NCBI GenBank assembly: GCA_001898255.1
Contig: MKTK01000008.1
Coordinates: forward strand, 82,809-146,808
Length of the DNA: 64,000 bases
Direction of reading: 5' to 3'
DNA from: Chryseobacterium sp. 39-10
Lineage (GTDB): Bacteria > Bacteroidota > Bacteroidia > Flavobacteriales > Weeksellaceae
The notes under the pieces were generated by a model, which saw nothing but the letters and a program-made list of their open reading frames with translations, ran no database searches and was not told the DNA's origin. Below are positions 18,535 through 27,529 of this stretch, one piece after another. The first letter of the stretch is position 1. The number at the start of each line of letters is the position of its first letter. Made by a program: the position numbers and the translations under genes.

Positions 18535-20450
18535 TGGAACCGCTGATGCTCTATTTCGGGAAAGTAATTGCATGCTCGGGTGTAATGTTTCTCTACTATC
18601 GATTGTTTCTTAAAGACAAAACGTTTCATCACTACAATCGGTTTTATTTGCTCTCTATTTTGGTGGTGAGTGTTCTTTTACCCTTACTCAAAGTAAGTTA
18701 TTTTACACTTGAAGTAAGCAATAACATATACTTATTAATTAATAAGATAAGCAATTTTAAACAAAGTAATACTTTAAGCCATGATTTCATTTATTTTCAA
18801 CTTGCTGCTTGCGCTGTTGGATTGGTTTCTTTCTATTTTGTAGTGAAATTTCTATACGGAATAATTAGCATCCGGCGGTTGAAAAACCGTTACGCGAAGA
18901 AAACACTTCAAGGAATCAACTTCTATGAAACTGATTTGCAGGAGGCACCTTTTTCGTTTTTCAGAAATTTATTTTGGAAAAATTCCATTCACATGCAATC
19001 GGATTTGGGCCGCCAGATTCTGAAACACGAGATGGTTCATATTGAACAGAAACATACCTGGGACAAAATTTTTGTGCAGGTCACCACTTCCGTGTTTTGG
19101 TTCAACCCTTTCTTTTACCTTATTACCAAAGAGATTCATCTTGTGCACGAGTACCTCGCCGACAAGAAATCCATAAAAAACTCGGACCCGAAAGCATTTG
19201 CGCAGATGCTTCTTGCAAGTCACTTTTCCGGAAAACAGTTTCCTTCAGCGAGTCCGTTTCTTAGTTCCAACCTTAAAAGAAGATTAACAATGCTTAAAAA
19301 ATCAAAAACAAAGTTTGGTTATGCGCGAAAGATTTTTGCCTTGCCATTGCTCTTTGCACTTACTTTTATTTATCTGGTGAATGCAAAAAATAAAGAAATC
19401 AGAGAAACTAACCTGGTCATCAATAGAATGGTTGCTGCCTTAAAAAAAGACACCATTCTCCCAAAGTCTGGTGCCGAAAAAGCAGTGAATGCTCCTGTAA
19501 AAACAGATGAAACAGCTGGCATTAATGGAAAATCAGAACAGGAATCCGCCGCTATTACCACGAAAATGGATACACCTGTTCAACAGACCGAAAACCTTTC
19601 CAGTTTAGATGATCTTCGGAATGCGGTGCAGGCCAAGCGACAAGAAATCGACCCGATACGATCATCCCTTCAATTGAAGGAAGATGAAGGCCGAAAACTG
19701 AGTGCTGAGCTTCGGCAGAAGGGCGATGAGTATCGAAAACTTTCAGAGAAAAAAGATTTTGATAATCCTAGAATGAAAGTGCTCGGAGATCAGATGAATG
19801 ATCTAGGCAAGAAAATCGACGGTATTTTCAGCTCCGAAGAGTATCAGAAGAAGATTAAGCTTATGGAAAGCAAGTATGCGGAGATGGACGTACTTTTTGG
19901 TAAAATGGATCAACTCTATGCCAAAAGAGATGCTGAATATTTGCAAAAAAACACCGCAAACAACGATCAGTGGATCAATATGAATCATACAGATGCACTG
20001 GCAAAAAAAGCAGAACAGCAGGCAAAAGAAGTAGAAAAAATGGTCAATTCTAACGCTTTCAAAATCCAGATTGTTAACGCTAGAAAGGCAGGAAAAGATG
20101 CAGAAAAGATGGTCAACTCCAAAGCATTTAAGCGACAAATAGAACAAGCCGAGAAAGCTGCTAAAGATGCGGAAAAAATGCTGAATTCCAAAGAAGTTAA
20201 ACAACAGCTGGAGCAAGCTGAAAAAGCAGCACAAGACGCCGCAAAAATGGAAAAAGCAAAAGTACTTGTTCTGAACACTGGCTCCAAAGTGTCTTCCGAT
20301 GATGTACCGCTCATTTACATCGATGGAAATCAGGTAACCGAAGCTGAAATGAGAAAATTTCCGCAGGATAAAATTGAAAAAGTGATGATCAATAAAAAAG
20401 GATACAACGGAAATACCCAATCAGAAATTCGCATTTACACTAAAAAATAA
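18534..20450 (+). CDS. BlaR1-like M56 metallopeptidase with long repeat-bearing C-terminal region
   Basis: 638 residues from the ATG at 18534, overlapping the blaI stop by one base. Transmembrane helices lie near 10-25, 35-55, 88-110, 180-198 and 268-283. The zinc site is HEMVH (165-169) with Glu206 in HEYLAD, so the protease domain looks active and faces the cytoplasm as in BlaR1. After the last helix there is no penicillin-binding sensor domain. Instead a charged coiled-coil region (350-570) contains three 23-residue repeats (499-567), then VPLIYIDGNQVTEAEM and a short plug-like tail ending EIRIYTKK. The signal it senses is unknown; it probably cleaves the BlaI encoded upstream. Confidence 0.9.
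   Translation: MEPLMLYFGKVIACSGVMFLYYRLFLKDKTFHHYNRFYLLSILVVSVLLPLLKVSYFTLEVSNNIYLLINKISNFKQSNTLSHDFIYFQLAACAVGLVSFYFVVKFLYGIISIRRLKNRYAKKTLQGINFYETDLQEAPFSFFRNLFWKNSIHMQSDLGRQILKHEMVHIEQKHTWDKIFVQVTTSVFWFNPFFYLITKEIHLVHEYLADKKSIKNSDPKAFAQMLLASHFSGKQFPSASPFLSSNLKRRLTMLKKSKTKFGYARKIFALPLLFALTFIYLVNAKNKEIRETNLVINRMVAALKKDTILPKSGAEKAVNAPVKTDETAGINGKSEQESAAITTKMDTPVQQTENLSSLDDLRNAVQAKRQEIDPIRSSLQLKEDEGRKLSAELRQKGDEYRKLSEKKDFDNPRMKVLGDQMNDLGKKIDGIFSSEEYQKKIKLMESKYAEMDVLFGKMDQLYAKRDAEYLQKNTANNDQWINMNHTDALAKKAEQQAKEVEKMVNSNAFKIQIVNARKAGKDAEKMVNSKAFKRQIEQAEKAAKDAEKMLNSKEVKQQLEQAEKAAQDAAKMEKAKVLVLNTGSKVSSDDVPLIYIDGNQVTEAEMRKFPQDKIEKVMINKKGYNGNTQSEIRIYTKK
20028..20234 (+). repeat. Three tandem 69-bp coding repeats in the M56 gene
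   Basis: Residues 499-521, 522-544 and 545-567 align without gaps on the pattern (D/E)-A/V-EKM-(V/L)-NS-K-x5-Q-x5-A-EKA-x-K. The second and third copies are most alike. The units are helical and alanine/lysine/glutamate-rich, as expected for a coiled coil. Confidence 0.8.
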
Positions 20451-20459
20451 TGTCTCCAG

Positions 20460-20487
20460 ACCGGTTCTTGCATGAGCCGGTTTTTTT
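20460..20487 (+). terminator. Terminator after the M56 gene
   Basis: ACCGG (20460-20464) pairs with CCGGT (20477-20481) across a 12-base loop and is followed by T7, starting 9 bases past the stop codon. Confidence 0.7.
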
Positions 20488-20561
20488 AATGACAATTTTC
20501 ATATTGAACTGCTATTTGATTTTCATTAACTTTAATCCGTTAATTCATTCAAAATTAAATC

Positions 20562-20798
20562 ATGGAAAATCATACTTTAGTCCACGAGTTTCCGGAATTT
20601 GAATCAAAAATCAGCGAGATGAAACAGCGTGATTCAGTGTTCCGCTCATTGTACGTCAACTACGAAGAAGTGAATGCGCTTATTCAGCATTACGAAGAAA
20701 ATGAAGAAAATCACACCACCGATGAACATCTGAATGAGCTTCGAAAAAAACGGGTTTTCCTGAAAGACCAGCTGTCGCAATATCTGACAAACAAATAA
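20562..20798 (+). CDS. YdcH-family (DUF465) small protein
   Basis: 78 residues, entirely helical and charged. It has the family pattern HEFPEFESKISEMKQRDSVF, a middle FRSLYVNYEEVNALI and a C-terminal LRKKRVFLKDQLSQYL. YdcH proteins form short antiparallel helical hairpins; their role is not established. It has its own position between two terminators and should be a single-gene transcript. The ATG at 20562 follows an AT-rich region without a Shine-Dalgarno sequence. Confidence 0.85.
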   Translation: MENHTLVHEFPEFESKISEMKQRDSVFRSLYVNYEEVNALIQHYEENEENHTTDEHLNELRKKRVFLKDQLSQYLTNK

Positions 20799-20816
20799 TT
20801 TGCTGCAGGCAGATAC

Positions 20817-20847
20817 AAAAAAGAGTCCGAAAATTTCGGACTCTTTT
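20817..20847. terminator. Bidirectional terminator between ydcH-like gene and the pyrophosphatase gene
   Basis: GAGTCCGAAA and TTTCGGACTC form a near-perfect stem flanked by A and T runs on both strands, between two convergent genes. Confidence 0.85.
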
Positions 20848-20864
20848 CATATAAAATGGTTTTT

Positions 20865-23600
20865 CTATAAGCTCAAAACACGAACATCAATTCTTCTATT
20901 TTGTGCTTTACAGGCGTCGGTATCGTTGGCAGCACAAACCGGATACTGAGAACCAAAACCTTCAGCTTCTACGCGATCGGCAGGAATTCCTAAGTTCATC
21001 AGGTACAATTTTGCACTTTGCGCACGCAGACTCGACAACGCCTTGTTGCTCTGTTCATTCCCGGTATTATCGGTATATCCACCTAGTTTTAATTTCAACT
21101 TGGGATAAGCGTTAAGTAATTTGGCAATGTTATCCAATTCTTTTTCGGCGCCGGCTTTTAGTTTTTCACTTGCAGTTTCAAAATAAAGGTTTTCAATGGT
21201 AAACCATTTTCCTTTTTCAAGAAGGGTTTGATCATTTTTCCCTATTTGCTTGGCAAGATGGGCAATTTGGCTTTTTTCGCCCACATTCAGGGTCTCACCT
21301 GTCGGCAGCTTAATGGCAGCAGGATTTCCTGTGTTGTACACAAAATCTCCGGTTTCGTTGACGCTTCCTGAAGGTTTTGCCCATTCGGTAATCACCACTT
21401 CTTCTTCCACCACAGGAACTGCTGCACCGGAAACAGCGAGTTGCAAAGCTTCCAATTTAGCTTCACGGTTTTTCTCGATTTTATCTTTGTGAAGCACAGC
21501 CAAAGTAGGCGCTATAACCAAAGAAACAATCGACATCAGTTTGATGAGGATATTCATAGACGGCCCTGAAGTATCTTTAAATGGATCTCCCACCGTATCA
21601 CCGGTGACAGATGCTTTATGCGGTTCCGAACCTTTATAGTACATTTTTCCGTTAATATCAACCCCTTTCTCAAAGGATTTTTTAGCATTATCCCATGCAC
21701 CACCGGCATTGTTTTGAAACATGCCCATCAGTACGCCTGAAACCGTTGCTCCTGCTAGGAAACCACCCAACACTTCAGGTCCGAAAATAAATCCGACAAG
21801 AATAGGTGAAATTAATGCAATAGCACCGGGTAACATCATCTTTTTAATGGAAGCATCCGTAGAAATAGCGACACATTTTTCGTACTCGGGAACAGCTTTC
21901 CCTTCTAAAATCCCGGGGATTTCGCGAAACTGCCGTCTTACTTCTTCCACCATTGCCATTGCAGCTTGTCCTACTGCAGTAATTGCAAGGGAGGAGAAGA
22001 TGAAAGGAATCATAGCCCCTACAAAAAGACCTGCCAAAACATCGGCTCTGTAAATATCAATACCGTCAATTCCTGCAATTCCCACAAATGCTGCAAAAAG
22101 TGCTAATGCCGTTAATGCTGCAGACGCAATGGCAAAACCTTTTCCGGTTGCTGCTGTGGTATTTCCTACCGCATCCAAAATATCTGTTTTTTCACGCACT
22201 TCTTTGGGCAACTCGCTCATTTCTGCGATTCCTCCTGCATTATCTGCAATAGGTCCGAATGCATCAATTGCCAATTGCATAGCGGTGGTTGCCATCATTC
22301 CTGCTGCTGCAATGGCAACGCCGTAAAGGCCTGCACAAAGGTAAGAGCCATAAATTCCGCCTGCTAAAACAATAATGGGTAACAAGGTAGATTCCATACC
22401 CACAGATAATCCGCCGATGATATTGGTAGCATGCCCTGTAGATGATTGCTTCACAATACTTTTCACCGGTCTTTTTCCCATTGCTGTATAATATTCGGTG
22501 ATGATGCTCATTAAAGTACCAACCACAAGTCCTACTATAATAGCTCCATAAACACCCATTTTAGTGAAATCGTGACCTCTAAGCGTCATGGTATCGGGCA
22601 GCAGATAATTGACTAAGAAATAAGCACAAATAGCGGTAAGAACGATACTTCCCCAGTTTCCTAGATTAAGTGCATTTTGAACAGGTGTAGTATCGAGTTC
22701 AGTTTTTTCACCAATCTTCACGAATAGCGTACCGATCATGGAGAAAATAATCCCTGTCCCGGCAATCAGCATCGGTAAGAGAATTGGAGCATAACCGCCA
22801 AATGCATCATGAGAAAGGGTTTCGCGACCTAAAACCATGGTGGCCAAAACAGTAGCAACATAAGATCCAAATAAGTCGGCACCCATTCCTGCAACATCCC
22901 CAACATTATCTCCCACATTATCTGCGATGGTTGCAGGGTTTCTTGGATCATCTTCCGGAATTCCTGCTTCTACTTTCCCTACCAAATCGGCACCCACATC
23001 GGCTGCTTTGGTATAAATGCCACCACCTACTCTTGCGAAAAGCGCAATGGATTCTGCACCCAAAGAAAATCCGGTGATGATTTCGATGGCACGCTCCATT
23101 TCGTGCGTATTTACCGCTGCATCGGGGGCAAAAACCTGCTTGATGATGAGAAAAGTGGCGCCTAAACCTAGCACTGCTAATCCCGCAACACCCATTCCCA
23201 TCACCGAACCACCGGTAAAAGAAACTTTAAGTGCTTTTGATAATGAAGTTTTTGCGGCTTCCGCAGTTCGCACATTCGATTTGGTGGCAATTTTCATCCC
23301 AATAAATCCCGCGAGTGCAGATAAAACGGCACCAAAAATAAAAGCCAAACCAATACTCCAGTGGGAGTTGGCATTGGTGGCACCCATAATTCCCAGTAAA
23401 ACGGCTACAATAACAACAAAATACAGTAAGATTTTGTATTCTGCCTTTAAGAAAGCCATTGCACCATCAGCAATGTGCCCACTAATTTCTTTCATTCGCT
23501 CATTTCCAGCATTTTGCCTTCCTACCCAAGAGCTCTGAACAAAAGTGTAAACCAATGCAATAATACCGAAAACAGGTACTAGATAAAATAGAAAATTCAT
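20865..23600 (-). CDS. hppA: K+-dependent membrane pyrophosphatase fused to an OmpA-like domain
   Basis: 911 residues, against about 670-770 for ordinary membrane pyrophosphatases. Residues 1-700 are the ion-pumping enzyme: [20 protein letters not shown] (193-212), [28 protein letters not shown] and [14 protein letters not shown] are the metal-pyrophosphate sites. GNTTAATG (479-486) has Ala483 and Gly486, the K+-dependent pattern; K+-independent pumps have Lys and Thr there. Whether it moves H+ or Na+ is not decided here. A linker follows the last helix, then an OmpA domain (about 790-911) with [27 protein letters not shown] and [10 protein letters not shown], the peptidoglycan-binding residues. 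The C terminus of these pumps is periplasmic, so the fusion could anchor the pump to the cell wall. Confidence 0.93.
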   Translation of the reverse strand: MNFLFYLVPVFGIIALVYTFVQSSWVGRQNAGNERMKEISGHIADGAMAFLKAEYKILLYFVVIVAVLLGIMGATNANSHWSIGLAFIFGAVLSALAGFIGMKIATKSNVRTAEAAKTSLSKALKVSFTGGSVMGMGVAGLAVLGLGATFLIIKQVFAPDAAVNTHEMERAIEIITGFSLGAESIALFARVGGGIYTKAADVGADLVGKVEAGIPEDDPRNPATIADNVGDNVGDVAGMGADLFGSYVATVLATMVLGRETLSHDAFGGYAPILLPMLIAGTGIIFSMIGTLFVKIGEKTELDTTPVQNALNLGNWGSIVLTAICAYFLVNYLLPDTMTLRGHDFTKMGVYGAIIVGLVVGTLMSIITEYYTAMGKRPVKSIVKQSSTGHATNIIGGLSVGMESTLLPIIVLAGGIYGSYLCAGLYGVAIAAAGMMATTAMQLAIDAFGPIADNAGGIAEMSELPKEVREKTDILDAVGNTTAATGKGFAIASAALTALALFAAFVGIAGIDGIDIYRADVLAGLFVGAMIPFIFSSLAITAVGQAAMAMVEEVRRQFREIPGILEGKAVPEYEKCVAISTDASIKKMMLPGAIALISPILVGFIFGPEVLGGFLAGATVSGVLMGMFQNNAGGAWDNAKKSFEKGVDINGKMYYKGSEPHKASVTGDTVGDPFKDTSGPSMNILIKLMSIVSLVIAPTLAVLHKDKIEKNREAKLEALQLAVSGAAVPVVEEEVVITEWAKPSGSVNETGDFVYNTGNPAAIKLPTGETLNVGEKSQIAHLAKQIGKNDQTLLEKGKWFTIENLYFETASEKLKAGAEKELDNIAKLLNAYPKLKLKLGGYTDNTGNEQSNKALSSLRAQSAKLYLMNLGIPADRVEAEGFGSQYPVCAANDTDACKAQNRRIDVRVLSL

Positions 23601-24012
23601 AGATTAGTTCTTTGTTTTAATGTTAATTTTTGTTAATAAAAGAATTCCCTAAAATACAGAAATATTTTTAACTGCCAATACTTTTTGAAATATTTGTAAT
23701 GCTGTTGCATTGACGAAAAATGATAACGAAAGATCAATTCCATTCGAGTCTATTCAATAACAAATGGTATACAATGATGAGCGCTCTCCTTTTGCTCCAA
23801 GAGAGCCGACCGCTGCAATTCTTCTGATCATTTTTTTCAATGTCGAGTCATGGTTAATTACGCATTATCCCTGATTCAGAAGTGCAACGTTGGCTGGGCA
23901 ACGCATAATGGCAGGTAGAATTCAGAAGTAGCCATGAAGCAATTCCAATTCGTGCTGTATTGAAAATTTTCGCATGTAAATCGACAGTTTTTTGCATCAA
24001 AATCTTTTCAAT
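23601..24012. other. Gene-free stretch between the two pyrophosphatase genes
   Basis: About 410 bases with no convincing gene. The part next to hppA is AT-rich and must hold its promoter. From about 23,760 to 23,990 the base composition is less AT-rich and more codon-like, with short frames on the minus strand (for instance one starting MRKFSIQHELELLHGY) that soon hit stops. This could be a decayed gene fragment, but I cannot name a parent. Confidence 0.4.
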
Positions 24013-24041
24013 AAAAAAAGACAAATGGATTCCATTTGTCT
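24013..24041 (-). terminator. Terminator after ppa
   Basis: On the minus strand AGACAAATGG and CCATTTGTCT form a 10-bp stem with a 3-base loop, followed by seven T. Confidence 0.85.
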
Positions 24042-24065
24042 CTGATTATCAATAAAATAATTTAC

Positions 24066-24677
24066 TTAGCCACCAAATTTATTGGCATAATCATGTTGAG
24101 ATGCCATGATGACTTTCTTGGCATGCTCTGCGCCATATACTTCCTGAATTCTACATTTTGCAGGTTCATCCGGAAGGTTTTTGTAGGTTAAGAAATAATG
24201 CATCAAACGTTTCACTTCTGCTTGTGGCAAATCGGAAATATCGCGGAAATGGCCAAACGCGTGATCGCCTTTCATTACAGCAACTATTTTATCATCAGCT
24301 TCTCCTTTGTCGATCATTTTGAATCCACCAATGGGGATGGCTTCCATCAGCATGCCGCCAGAATGAATGTTGTGAGAACTCAATACACAAATATCGAGTG
24401 GGTCAAGGTCGCCCTCGGTGACATCAGTTGCGCCGCTTTCTACTGCCAAATTTTTCACTTCGTCATGGCAATACGTTCTGGGGATAAAACCATACAGCGC
24501 CGGAATAATGTTCGAAAACTGCTGCGGACGGTCAACTTTCAGGTAGCCGCTTGCTTTATCAACTTCATACTTAATCGTGTCCGATGGTACTATTTCAATA
24601 AATACGTTCACAACATTAGGTGAATCGGCTCCGGCATCAATTCCGTGCCACGGATGGGCTTTAAAATTAGGTATCAT
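24066..24677 (-). CDS. ppa: Soluble inorganic pyrophosphatase (family I)
   Basis: 203 residues. It hydrolyses cytoplasmic pyrophosphate to phosphate. VFIEIVPSDTIKYEVDK carries the N-terminal Glu and Lys, YGFIPRTYC the conserved Tyr and Arg, EGDLDPLDICVLSS the Asp triad that binds metal, and a C-terminal KCRIQEVYG segment the last conserved Glu. It starts 6 bases after the stop of the membrane protein gene at 24684, so the two are co-transcribed. The membrane pyrophosphatase lies downstream on the same strand. Confidence 0.94.
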   Translation of the reverse strand: MIPNFKAHPWHGIDAGADSPNVVNVFIEIVPSDTIKYEVDKASGYLKVDRPQQFSNIIPALYGFIPRTYCHDEVKNLAVESGATDVTEGDLDPLDICVLSSHNIHSGGMLMEAIPIGGFKMIDKGEADDKIVAVMKGDHAFGHFRDISDLPQAEVKRLMHYFLTYKNLPDEPAKCRIQEVYGAEHAKKVIMASQHDYANKFGG

Positions 24678-24683
24678 GATTTA

Positions 24684-25193
24684 TTAATTTACAATTAAAT
24701 TTTCTTTTCTAAGGTCTTCCAATGTTTTTGCGATATAATCTTCACCATTCATATAATTCATCAGAAAAACGGTTTTAAAATCTTGCAAGGTAGCATTCTC
24801 ACTAAGGTTATCATAAGTACTATGCAACAGATGAATAATATTATTCTTGCTATTCACCACGTGGTTCCAAGTTTTTTTGGGCAAATAGAGCTGTTGGGAT
24901 GCGTTGTAATCAAACTCTTCATTCACACTTTTTTCAGTGAGGAACATGAACTCGTGTACGGCAAGATCCGGATCAAATTTTGCAACCAGATTGGAAGGTT
25001 TTAGCCGCTCCAGCAGAAGCGTCAACCGCTCATACGCTTGTACACGCTGTTCAGCATTACCTTTAACGGTGAGGAGTTTTATTTCCTGATTTTTCAGTTT
25101 GATATATGCATGCACAAACTGCCTCATGAAGATCAGAAAAGGAACAGCAAGCACGAATGCAAATACATACGGAAAATAGGGCGAATTAATCAT
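24684..25193 (-). CDS. Membrane-anchored protein of unknown function upstream of ppa
   Basis: 169 residues. A single N-terminal transmembrane helix (about 8-27, YVFAFVLAVPFLIFM) is followed by a helical, charged cytoplasmic part: QRVQAYERLTLLLERLKPSNL, then VHEFMFLTEKSVNEEFDYNASQQLYL and AKTLEDLRKENLIV at the end. It resembles a conserved uncharacterised Bacteroidota family, but no activity is known to me. It is 6 bases upstream of ppa in the same frame of transcription. Confidence 0.8.
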   Translation of the reverse strand: MINSPYFPYVFAFVLAVPFLIFMRQFVHAYIKLKNQEIKLLTVKGNAEQRVQAYERLTLLLERLKPSNLVAKFDPDLAVHEFMFLTEKSVNEEFDYNASQQLYLPKKTWNHVVNSKNNIIHLLHSTYDNLSENATLQDFKTVFLMNYMNGEDYIAKTLEDLRKENLIVN

Positions 25194-25300
25194 CCAAAGT
25201 TTTTAGGTGTGCAAAAGTACTGATAATTTGCTGTTTATTGTAAAAGGAAATTGTTTTTTATTTTTTAATAAACAAAATTTTGCGATAATATTTAAATTGG

Positions 25301-26374
25301 CTAAATCTGAAAATACCGTTTCAGCATTTTCGAGGCATTTATTTCAATGAATTGATAAGTGATTGTGGAAATAATTAAAGTGACAGCAATACAAATGATT
25401 TTATATGCGAGCAGCGGCACAAACCGTGTTAAATATTCTTCATTGAAATACATAATTGTAAACGGTATAATATGCACCAGATAAACAGAATAGGAAATTA
25501 ATCCTAAAAAATAAACGGGTTTTGAAGATAGAAACTTTGATAAAAATGATTTCGGATCGGCTATTAAAGACGGCAATAAAAGAGCAATCAATATTAGAAT
25601 AAAAACATCCATTTTTTTGAAAAACAACAATGCTAAAATTAAAACAACTAAAAATGTGATACTAAATTTCTTTTTCGAAAGGTACAAATGATAGCTGAAA
25701 ATTCCCAGAAGATAGCCTGCAAGACACCTGATAACAGCGGAGATTCCGACTGGTGTATTGATAAACCCACCACTGCTGTGAATATTTTCCAAAACCAGAC
25801 CTTTCTGCGAAAAAGTAATGGTCGGAAACAAGTAAACTGCACAGAACAACAGCACGGAAACAGGAACAGTAAACTTCATCCACTTTGGCATTTTTGTAAA
25901 AAACAATATTAAAAACGGAAATACAAAATACATGATAAACTCACAAGCAAGCGACCACGTAATATCCAGCGAATTCATGACTCTGTACTGTTCCGAAAGA
26001 AAAATGAAAGTAAGCGAAAGATAAAAAAGCAGCAGATTCCAGTTGTCGGGAAAAAGAAACAGAAATGAAAAAAGTACAATAACGATGAGCAGCGGATAAA
26101 TTCTTACAAATCTTTTCTGCATAAATTTTTTGTAATCTGCGGTGGAAACAGCATTTTCAAAAGTGCTCTGATACGATAAATACAAAACAAAAGAGCTGAG
26201 AATAAAAAAGAAATCTACTGCCAGATAGCCGTTGGAATTGAAATTAAGTAAAGTTTTCACCAGAAAACCGTCTGTTTCCTCAGGTCTTCTTCCGAAATAA
26301 TGATGCAAAACGATCCAAAAAGCAGCGATTCCCCGTAAACCTGTTAAAGATTTTATTTCTTTTACTTTATTCAC
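25301..26374 (-). CDS. Acyltransferase-3 family membrane protein (OafA/YrhL-like)
   Basis: 357 residues with about ten transmembrane helices. The N terminus has the family signature SLTGLRGIAAFWIVLHHYFGR, including the conserved RGxA and the catalytic His of the H-H pair, and RFVRIYPLLIVIV provides the conserved Arg-x-x-R-I-x-P. These enzymes O-acetylate or otherwise acylate surface sugars such as LPS, capsule or peptidoglycan. The acceptor is unknown. It follows the radC - FemAB-like - short frame run on the same strand. Confidence 0.88.
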   Translation of the reverse strand: MNKVKEIKSLTGLRGIAAFWIVLHHYFGRRPEETDGFLVKTLLNFNSNGYLAVDFFFILSSFVLYLSYQSTFENAVSTADYKKFMQKRFVRIYPLLIVIVLFSFLFLFPDNWNLLLFYLSLTFIFLSEQYRVMNSLDITWSLACEFIMYFVFPFLILFFTKMPKWMKFTVPVSVLLFCAVYLFPTITFSQKGLVLENIHSSGGFINTPVGISAVIRCLAGYLLGIFSYHLYLSKKKFSITFLVVLILALLFFKKMDVFILILIALLLPSLIADPKSFLSKFLSSKPVYFLGLISYSVYLVHIIPFTIMYFNEEYLTRFVPLLAYKIICIAVTLIISTITYQFIEINASKMLKRYFQI

Positions 26375-26480
26375 TTAAAAATTTATAGATATCGGTTTTC
26401 AAAACTAAGATATTTTGCAACAAGAAACTTATACAAATGTTCTAATTCAATAAAACTTCATCAGTTTCCGAGTATTTTAA

Positions 26481-26600
26481 TTAAAAGAAAACACAATCAA
26501 CGTTTCCAGTAGTTGCATTGAGAATAAAACCGTCGCTTAATTGATGTTTCAAATCCTTATGGATAAAGAATTTTCTCAGTCTTCCCTTTTTGTAGCACAT
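26481..26600 (-). CDS. Possible 39-residue small protein
   Basis: An ATG at 26600 opens a frame starting MCYKKGRLRKFFIHK and ending GNVDCVFF before TAA. The composition is codon-like and unlike the AT-rich spacer around it: basic helix first, then LSDGFILNATTGN. It begins 18 bases after the stop of the FemAB-like gene on the same strand, so it would share that transcript. I do not recognise it. It could be a real short gene or the remnant of a longer one; an in-frame TGA lies three codons before the ATG. Confidence 0.35.
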   Translation of the reverse strand: MCYKKGRLRKFFIHKDLKHQLSDGFILNATTGNVDCVFF

Positions 26601-26617
26601 TGTTGAGCGTCATGGCT

Positions 26618-27529
26618 TCAGTTTGCACGATTTTTCAACCTAAACAATTTCTTAACCAGTTCTTTTTTGGAATTGCCGTAGCATGGATACGGCTTCATCT
26701 CGGGGCGAAAACCGCGAAAAAACTCTTCAATATTGGGAATATCGCCACCTTCAAAATCAAAAATTTTATGTTGGATATTTTTTCTGATGGCATCATCGAT
26801 CAACACGGATGCACCACTGATCTTCACAAATTCAGCATCATTATACGTTCCCAATAACGCCACCGTTAGCTCGTCCTCATACAAAGCAATAACGTTGGTT
26901 AACCGGCCATGATAGTAATACCCCACGAGTTCGAGCCGTTGTTTTTCATAAAACTGTCGGAAGATTTTCATGAACTCCAAATGATCGGACGGGTGATGAT
27001 CGGCGCCACGCATATTTTTTAGGATAAATTCTTCCACTTCATTAAGGTCGAGGTGGTATCGAATTTCCGAATGTTCTTTAATTTCCGGCTCCTGCCTTAA
27101 CTTTCGTTTTCTTTTGGGAGAATATTTCTGATAGATTTCATCATAACTTCGGGGCATCATCAAAAAATTTTTCCTCTTCTGCAATGGTTTTGAAAATGAA
27201 TTAATATCATTGAAACCATAATACCTTACCCAATAGTTCTTATTTAAAAACTCAAAAAAAAGATCATTCACCGCCACGGAATCTTCTTGGGAAAAAACGC
27301 CCAATTGCTGACAAAGTTTGGGATTATAAACCATTTTCAGCCCCAACTTACTAAAGCAGCAGACGGGCATCACGGCTTCATAATTATTATAGACCAGAAG
27401 TTCCCAATTTTTCCCTGCAGTTATATCCAAAAAATCTTTCGTCGCCGAATATTTTCGCTGGCAAGCATTCTCAATACACTGGGAATATTTAGCGAAATCG
27501 ATCTCGTTATATTTCAATCTTTTAATCAT
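26618..27529 (-). CDS. FemAB/GNAT-like acyltransferase-fold protein
   Basis: 303 residues, no signal peptide. The N-terminal half is a degenerate GNAT-like domain (WELLVYNNYEAVMPVCCFSK, GLKMVYNPKLCQQLGVFS), and the C-terminal half has YSPKRKRKLRQEPE, LELVGYYYHGRLTNVIALYED and SGASVLIDDAIR, matching the double-GNAT layout of FemAB-type aminoacyl transferases and CelD-like proteins. The substrate cannot be told. The ATG overlaps the radC stop by 4 bases, so the two are translated from one mRNA. Confidence 0.7.
   Translation of the reverse strand: MIKRLKYNEIDFAKYSQCIENACQRKYSATKDFLDITAGKNWELLVYNNYEAVMPVCCFSKLGLKMVYNPKLCQQLGVFSQEDSVAVNDLFFEFLNKNYWVRYYGFNDINSFSKPLQKRKNFLMMPRSYDEIYQKYSPKRKRKLRQEPEIKEHSEIRYHLDLNEVEEFILKNMRGADHHPSDHLEFMKIFRQFYEKQRLELVGYYYHGRLTNVIALYEDELTVALLGTYNDAEFVKISGASVLIDDAIRKNIQHKIFDFEGGDIPNIEEFFRGFRPEMKPYPCYGNSKKELVKKLFRLKNRAN

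Noticed and set aside
20028-20234. CRISPR-like repeat array
   Set aside because: The three 69-bp units are in-frame coding repeats with no spacers.
19803-20420. 205-codon antisense frame over the M56 repeats, rich in Phe, Cys and Ser
   Set aside because: It mirrors the Lys/Glu/Ala-rich repeats of the M56 gene; the apparent repeat pattern is a shadow.
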